Shown one piece after another: positions 7,211 through 10,953 of a stretch of 10,953 bases of DNA. The position numbers were made by a program, and so were the translations under genes. Source of the stretch: Gammaproteobacteria bacterium (GTDB lineage Bacteria > Pseudomonadota > Gammaproteobacteria > GCA-001735895). Below the pieces are notes generated by a model, which ran no database searches, was not told the DNA's origin, and worked only from the letters and a program-made list of their open reading frames with translations. Numbering within the stretch: the first letter of the stretch is position 1; each line of letters opens with the position of its first letter. The stretch is from the NCBI GenBank assembly GCA_021767985.1, contig JAASSH010000019.1, positions 1 to 10,953 of the forward strand, read 5' to 3'.

Positions 7211-8113
7211 TCAAGCCTGATCGATGAGCCAGTTTCGCAAGGCGAGTGCGTTCTGGCTAACATAGCGCGCCGGCGCAACCTGGATTGCGTAGCCATAACC
7301 CTCGAGCCGGTGCTCGAAAGGCGCAACCAGCAGACCGTTGTCGAGCTCACGCTGCATCAATGCGTCAGCCATGGTCCAGCCGAGACCGTCGATAGCCGCC
7401 TGGGTGCGTACGTTGGCGTCGGCAATGACCCGTCGCGGATTGCCCGGTGGAGAAGTCCGCTCACCGCACCACAGACTCCACAAGTCCAGTTGCCGGTCCT
7501 CGCATAACAACGGGACCGCATCCAGTGGCGGCCGGGACAGGTCGGCGATTTCGAGCGGTGCCGCGTTGAGATTGATGGAAAAGCGCTCTAGTAATTGCGG
7601 GCTGCAGACCGGAAACAACGGCATCGGCAATTCCAGCGGACGGTTACGGGTCACCTGGCCCGCCATCTGGCACCAGCGTATTGCGAAATCCACGTCCTGG
7701 ATCTTAAAATCCTCGGCGTTCACCGAATGCTGCAACAGGATCGAAATCTCCGGATTGAGCTCACTGAATCCTGAAATTCGCGACGACAGCCAGCGCAGGG
7801 CGACGTAGGTAGTCGCACCGACCAGTACGTCGTTGCCGGAATCGCCGGGCTTGATCTGCTCGATGGTTTGAGTCAGTTCCGCGAACAGGCGCTGCACGGT
7901 TTGCAGTAACTGTTGCCCCGCGTTGGTCAGGTAGACCTGGCGCACGGCCCGACGAAACAGCGCGCAATCGAGATCCTCCTCGAGCCGGCGAATCTGATAA
8001 CTGACCGCGCCCCTGGTCAGGCATAACTCTTGCGCCGCCCGGCTGAAGCTGAGTTGGCGTGCGGCCGATTCGAATACCTTGAGTGCATCGAGCGTTGGCA
8101 AATGATGTTTCAT
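7211..8113 (-). CDS. LysR-family transcriptional regulator, GcvA-like
   Basis: Complete 300-residue LysR-type regulator. The N-terminal winged helix-turn-helix is evident: LPTLDALKVFESAARQLSFS, then AAQELCLTRGAVSYQIRRLE (26-45), the recognition region, and the wing FRRAVRQVYLTNAG (53-66). The opening and helix sequences are of the GcvA/AmpR-like subgroup. A substrate-binding domain follows from about residue 95, with family-typical segments VDFAIRWCQ (141-149) and IDGLGWTMADALM (241-253). The start is fixed: an in-frame TAA lies two codons upstream (8120-8122). It is divergent from the dehydrogenase gene across a 158-bp AT-rich spacer, the classic layout for a LysR protein controlling its neighbour and itself. 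The effector is unknown; glycine or a methylated glycine derivative would be the natural guess. Confidence 0.93.
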   Translation of the reverse strand: MKHHLPTLDALKVFESAARQLSFSRAAQELCLTRGAVSYQIRRLEEDLDCALFRRAVRQVYLTNAGQQLLQTVQRLFAELTQTIEQIKPGDSGNDVLVGATTYVALRWLSSRISGFSELNPEISILLQHSVNAEDFKIQDVDFAIRWCQMAGQVTRNRPLELPMPLFPVCSPQLLERFSINLNAAPLEIADLSRPPLDAVPLLCEDRQLDLWSLWCGERTSPPGNPRRVIADANVRTQAAIDGLGWTMADALMQRELDNGLLVAPFEHRLEGYGYAIQVAPARYVSQNALALRNWLIDQA

Positions 8114-8119
8114 ACCGGG

Positions 8120-8184
8120 TTATAGTTAAATTAATTTACTAATGGTTCTCACCAAAGCCAGTGATTATATAATTTATAGTTAAA
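8120..8184. repeat. 11-bp direct repeat and near-palindrome, candidate LysR operators
   Basis: TTATAGTTAAA occurs at 8120-8130 and again at 8174-8184, 54 bp apart, about five helical turns. The left copy overlaps a near-palindrome at 8123-8141: a perfect 12-base core, TAAATTAATTTA (8127-8138), flanked by TAG and CTA with one extra T on the left. CTAAT at 8139-8143 equals the pentamer reported for E. coli GcvA sites. The left element lies between the regulator's candidate start point and its ATG, which suits autorepression; the right one lies toward the dehydrogenase promoter. Confidence 0.5.
8164..8169 (-). promoter_or_regulatory. Candidate -10 element of the lysR-type gene
   Basis: ATTATA on the + strand reads TATAAT on the minus strand, a perfect -10 hexamer 50 bp before the regulator's ATG. 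At 17 bases upstream the -35 position holds only CAATTA, a poor match, so expression would be weak or need help. Transcription would begin near 8157. Confidence 0.4.
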
Positions 8185-8215
8185 AATAATTGAATCATTC
8201 GAGATTAATTTTCGA

Positions 8216-8244
8216 TTGTCAAACGGTTGCGGATCGGCATTAAT
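8216..8244 (+). promoter_or_regulatory. Candidate promoter of the dehydrogenase-MttB operon
   Basis: TTGTCA (8216-8221) matches five of six -35 bases. At 17-base spacing the -10 position holds ATTAAT (8239-8244), four of six but lacking the key TA start. A good -35 with a weak -10 is compatible with activator dependence. The leader would be about 20 bases. The site is 32 bp from the right-hand copy of the direct repeat. Confidence 0.3.
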
Positions 8245-8271
8245 AGCGCTTAGTTCCCGGGATTCGTAAAG

Positions 8272-10701
8272 ATGACAGACAAAGAAATCAGATCGCAGGC
8301 ACGCGTGGTTGTTATAGGCGGCGGCATCGCCGGCTGCTCCACGCTTTATCACCTGACACGCGAGGGCTGGAACGACGTGGTGCTGGTCGAGCGTGACGAA
8401 CTGACTTCCGGTTCGACCTGGCATGCGGCGGCCCAGGTGACGCAGTTCGGCGGCAACCAGACCATGGTTGCGCTCAAGCGCCACAGTATCGATCTTTACC
8501 GGGAACTGGCGTCCGACCCCGAAAACCCGATCTCTTACCATATCACCGGCGGCATGCGGCTCGCGCACACGCCGGCGCAGGTCGATACTTACAAGCATTA
8601 CGTCGGTATGGCAGCCGGAATGGGAGTCGAGATGGAATTTATCGACGCCCAGGAGGTTGGCAGGCGCCACCCGCTGATCAATACCACGGGGCTGCTCGGC
8701 GCCTGGTGGGATCCGCTCGACGGCGATATCGACCCCGCTGGAATTACTTTTGCCATGGCGCGCAAGGCGCGTGAAGCCGGCGCCGAGGTCTACCGTTTCA
8801 ACCCGGTCGAGAGTATCACCCGCAAAGCCAACGGCGAATTCATCGTGCACAGCAGGCAAGGCGATATCACTTGTGAGAAGGTGGTTAACGCCACCGGCTA
8901 CCGGGTCAACGAGGTCGGCAACATGCTCGGCGTCACCCACCCGGTAACCTCGATGGAGCACATGTATTTTCTGACCGATACCATGCCCGAACTCGAGGCG
9001 CTCGACTTCCGCGTGCCGATCATTCGAGATCCCGGCGACGACTTTTACAGCCGCCAGGAAAAGCTGGGGCTGCTGGTCGGCGTTTATGAACAGGGTTGCC
9101 AGACCTTCGGCATGGACGGCATCGACCCCGATTTTACCCAGGCCCTGTGCCCTTCCGATCTCGACCGATGTCTCGATAACATGGAGCGCATCTTCGAACG
9201 CCTGCCGTCGCTGGCGGAAGCCGGTATTCACACCGTCATCAATGGCCCCATCACCTATACCATCGACGGCGCGCCACTGATCGGCCCGGTCCCGGGGATC
9301 GAAAACGCCTACTGCGCTATCGGCCTGCGCGCCGGTATCGGCGAATCCGGCGGCCACGGCAAGCTGCTGGCTGAAATCATCGTGCATGGCGAATGCGAAT
9401 GGGACACCTGGTTCCTGGATCCCAGGCGCTTTACCCAGTATGCCAATACCGAGCACACCTGCCTCAAGGCGATCGAGGACTACCAGAACGAGTTTCACTA
9501 CCATATGCCGCACGAGTACCGCCCCGCTGCGCGGCTGGCACGCACGACACCGCTGTACCCGGTGCTCGACCGGATGCAGGCCGAATGGGGCTTGGTCAAC
9601 GGCTGGGAACGCGCGCTATTCTTTAAACCGGAACCCGACTTCGTGGACGAGCATAGTTACCGTTTCACTCCCACCGAGGCTGTGATCGAGAAGGAAATCG
9701 AACACTTGAGGCAAAACGTCGGCCTGATGGAAGTATCCGGTTTTAACCGCTACGAAATCAGCGGCGCGGGCGTAACCGAATTCCTCGACCGCATGGTCTG
9801 CGGCCGGTTGCCGACCGAGATCGGCAAGCTCGGCCTGTGCTACCTGCTCACCGAAAAAGGCAACGTGTTGAGCGAGGCGACGCTGGTCAAATTGGGCAAA
9901 GATCGCTACTGGTGGGGATCGGCAGCAGCGGCTGAATGGCACGACCGCGACTGGCTCAACCGCTTCAAGCCGGACACGGTAACGCTGACCGAGATGGCTG
10001 CCACGCACACCATCCTCGTGGTCGCCGGGCCGAAATCACGCACCCTGCTGCAATCGGTTTCGCCGCGCTGCGACTGGTCGGCGCAGGCCTTTCCGTGGCT
10101 GCGCGCACGGTCGATGTTCATCGGCCATGCCGAAGTGATCGCGATGAGCGTGAGCTTCTCCGGCGAACTCGCCTACGAACTGCACGTGCCCAACGAGCAG
10201 CTTTACCTGGTTTGGCAAATCATCAGCGATGCCGGCCGTGAATTCGACCTCGGTTACTTCGGTCTTTATGCTACCGAGTCGATGCGCCTCGAGAAAGGTT
10301 ACCTGCACTGGAAGGCCGACCTGATTTACGAACACAACCCGCTCGAGGCAGGTCTCGATCGCTTCGTTAAACTGGACAAACCGGACTTCATCGGTAAGGC
10401 AGCCCTGCTGCGGCAGATCGAACGCGGCCCGCGCAAGCTGCTGGTTTCGATGACGGTGGATTGCGATATCGCGCCCGCGCATGGCGGCGATCCGGTGTAT
10501 GCGGACGGACAGCAGGTCGGTTCGGTCACGTCCGCTGGTTACGGCCACCGGGTAAAACGGAATATCGCCTATGCCTACATCGAACCGCAAAGCGCCGCAA
10601 TCGGCACCCCGCTCACGATCGGAATTCTCGGTGAAGAATACCCCGCCGAGGTCGTATCGCCGATACTCTACGACCCTGAAAACGAACGGGTACGGGTATG
10701 A
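8272..10701 (+). CDS. DMGDH/sarcosine-dehydrogenase-like FAD enzyme with GcvT half
   Basis: Complete 809-residue flavoprotein of the dimethylglycine/sarcosine dehydrogenase family, which oxidatively demethylates N-methyl amines and can pass the one-carbon unit to tetrahydrofolate. Residues 10-370 are a DAO-type FAD domain: dinucleotide loop GGGIAG (16-21), E40 for the ribose, and STWHAA (48-53), where H51 matches the residue that covalently holds FAD in DMGDH. A linker domain follows (about 375-440), then GcvT folate-binding domains (about 440-800) with the block SMRLEKGYLHW (670-680) and LEAGLDRFVKLDK (691-703). Position E535 (VLSEATLVKL) appears to occupy the site where DMGDH/GcvT relatives carry a functional Asp; this alignment is by eye. 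An in-frame TAG at 8251-8253 makes this the first ATG; the Shine-Dalgarno is weak. Its stop overlaps the next start (ATGA), so it is coupled to an MttB-family gene. The exact substrate is unknown. Confidence 0.93.
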   Translation: MTDKEIRSQARVVVIGGGIAGCSTLYHLTREGWNDVVLVERDELTSGSTWHAAAQVTQFGGNQTMVALKRHSIDLYRELASDPENPISYHITGGMRLAHTPAQVDTYKHYVGMAAGMGVEMEFIDAQEVGRRHPLINTTGLLGAWWDPLDGDIDPAGITFAMARKAREAGAEVYRFNPVESITRKANGEFIVHSRQGDITCEKVVNATGYRVNEVGNMLGVTHPVTSMEHMYFLTDTMPELEALDFRVPIIRDPGDDFYSRQEKLGLLVGVYEQGCQTFGMDGIDPDFTQALCPSDLDRCLDNMERIFERLPSLAEAGIHTVINGPITYTIDGAPLIGPVPGIENAYCAIGLRAGIGESGGHGKLLAEIIVHGECEWDTWFLDPRRFTQYANTEHTCLKAIEDYQNEFHYHMPHEYRPAARLARTTPLYPVLDRMQAEWGLVNGWERALFFKPEPDFVDEHSYRFTPTEAVIEKEIEHLRQNVGLMEVSGFNRYEISGAGVTEFLDRMVCGRLPTEIGKLGLCYLLTEKGNVLSEATLVKLGKDRYWWGSAAAAEWHDRDWLNRFKPDTVTLTEMAATHTILVVAGPKSRTLLQSVSPRCDWSAQAFPWLRARSMFIGHAEVIAMSVSFSGELAYELHVPNEQLYLVWQIISDAGREFDLGYFGLYATESMRLEKGYLHWKADLIYEHNPLEAGLDRFVKLDKPDFIGKAALLRQIERGPRKLLVSMTVDCDIAPAHGGDPVYADGQQVGSVTSAGYGHRVKRNIAYAYIEPQSAAIGTPLTIGILGEEYPAEVVSPILYDPENERVRV

Positions 10702-10953
10702 GCGACAAATCACTGCGGCGCAGGCGAGGCAGCCGCCAGGCGATGCTGGAGAAACGCAGCAAGCCGCCGGCGATCAACCCGGCACCGGCAGGCCCGGTCG
10801 GCGGGCAGTATCGGCCGCTTACCGAGCACCAGCTGCGGCAAATCTACGACACCTCGATGCGTATGCTGGCAGAACTCGGCATGGGCGATGCGCCGCCGGC
10901 GCTAACCGAGCAGGCGCTCAAATGGGGTGCGACGATAAACGATCTGGGCCGCC
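10698..10953 (+). CDS. MttB-family methyltransferase, N-terminal part, cut by the window end
   Basis: First 85 codons of a gene whose ATG overlaps the dehydrogenase stop (ATGA). The N-terminus is Arg/Lys-rich and disordered (RRRRGSRQ, residues 7-14), then VGGQYRPL (34-41) leads into the helix LTEHQLRQIYDTSMRMLAELGM (41-62). This entry pattern is what I know from the trimethylamine/glycine betaine corrinoid methyltransferase (MttB/MtgB) family. The catalytic barrel lies outside the window, so whether it carries pyrrolysine (in-frame TAG) or is a non-Pyl homologue cannot be seen; bacterial homologues beside DMGDH-like genes are normally non-Pyl. No corrinoid protein is visible. Translation is probably coupled to the upstream gene, since no good independent ribosome site precedes it. 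Confidence 0.75.
   Translation, partial: MSDKSLRRRRGSRQAMLEKRSKPPAINPAPAGPVGGQYRPLTEHQLRQIYDTSMRMLAELGMGDAPPALTEQALKWGATINDLGR

Noticed and set aside
8149..9513. 454-codon open frame on the minus strand opposite the dehydrogenase
   Set aside because: It lies antisense to a gene with full family motifs, has no recognisable domain, and also runs across the divergent promoter spacer. Long antisense frames are common in GC-rich genes.
10036..10713. 225-codon minus-strand frame near the right end
   Set aside because: It is antisense to the conserved GcvT half of the dehydrogenase and shows no independent coding signal.

Overview
The window looks like a chromosomal segment of a free-living, moderately GC-rich proteobacterium, most likely a gammaproteobacterium. 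The main support is a complete DNA polymerase II (PolB) of E. coli size with a C-terminal clamp-binding motif, together with GcvA-like regulation. There is no rRNA or tRNA, no IS element, phage gene or CRISPR array. The taxonomic call is inference from gene content.

Layout. Left part (1-1940): a zeta-toxin-like P-loop protein, probably a kinase, whose reading frame stays open to the window edge, then a small GFA/CENP-V-type zinc protein, both on the + strand. These converge on polB (minus, 1941-4295). A 32-residue ORF overlaps the polB start by ATGA and may be translationally coupled to it. A 201-base AT-richer spacer separates it from a DegT-type PLP aminotransferase on the + strand (4592-5797). 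Middle (about 5900-7210): two minus-strand genes for short exported proteins of unknown function, a probable lipoprotein and a signal-peptide protein, in a stretch that looks AT-richer than its flanks.

Right part (7211-10953): the most coherent functional unit. A GcvA-like LysR regulator (minus) is divergent from an 809-residue DMGDH/sarcosine-dehydrogenase-type flavoprotein with a C-terminal GcvT (folate-binding) half. That gene overlaps by ATGA the start of an MttB-family (trimethylamine/glycine betaine corrinoid methyltransferase family) gene cut by the window end. The AT-rich 158-bp divergent spacer carries an 11-bp direct repeat, a near-palindrome and a perfect TATAAT for the regulator. 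The inferred role is oxidative or transfer demethylation of a methylated amine or betaine, with methyl groups entering the folate pool, controlled by the LysR protein. The substrate cannot be read from the sequence.

Most of the window is ordinary housekeeping or accessory metabolism. The points worth a second look are the dehydrogenase-MttB pair and its control region, the small ORF coupled to polB, and the zeta-like P-loop protein with large extra domains and no visible antitoxin.
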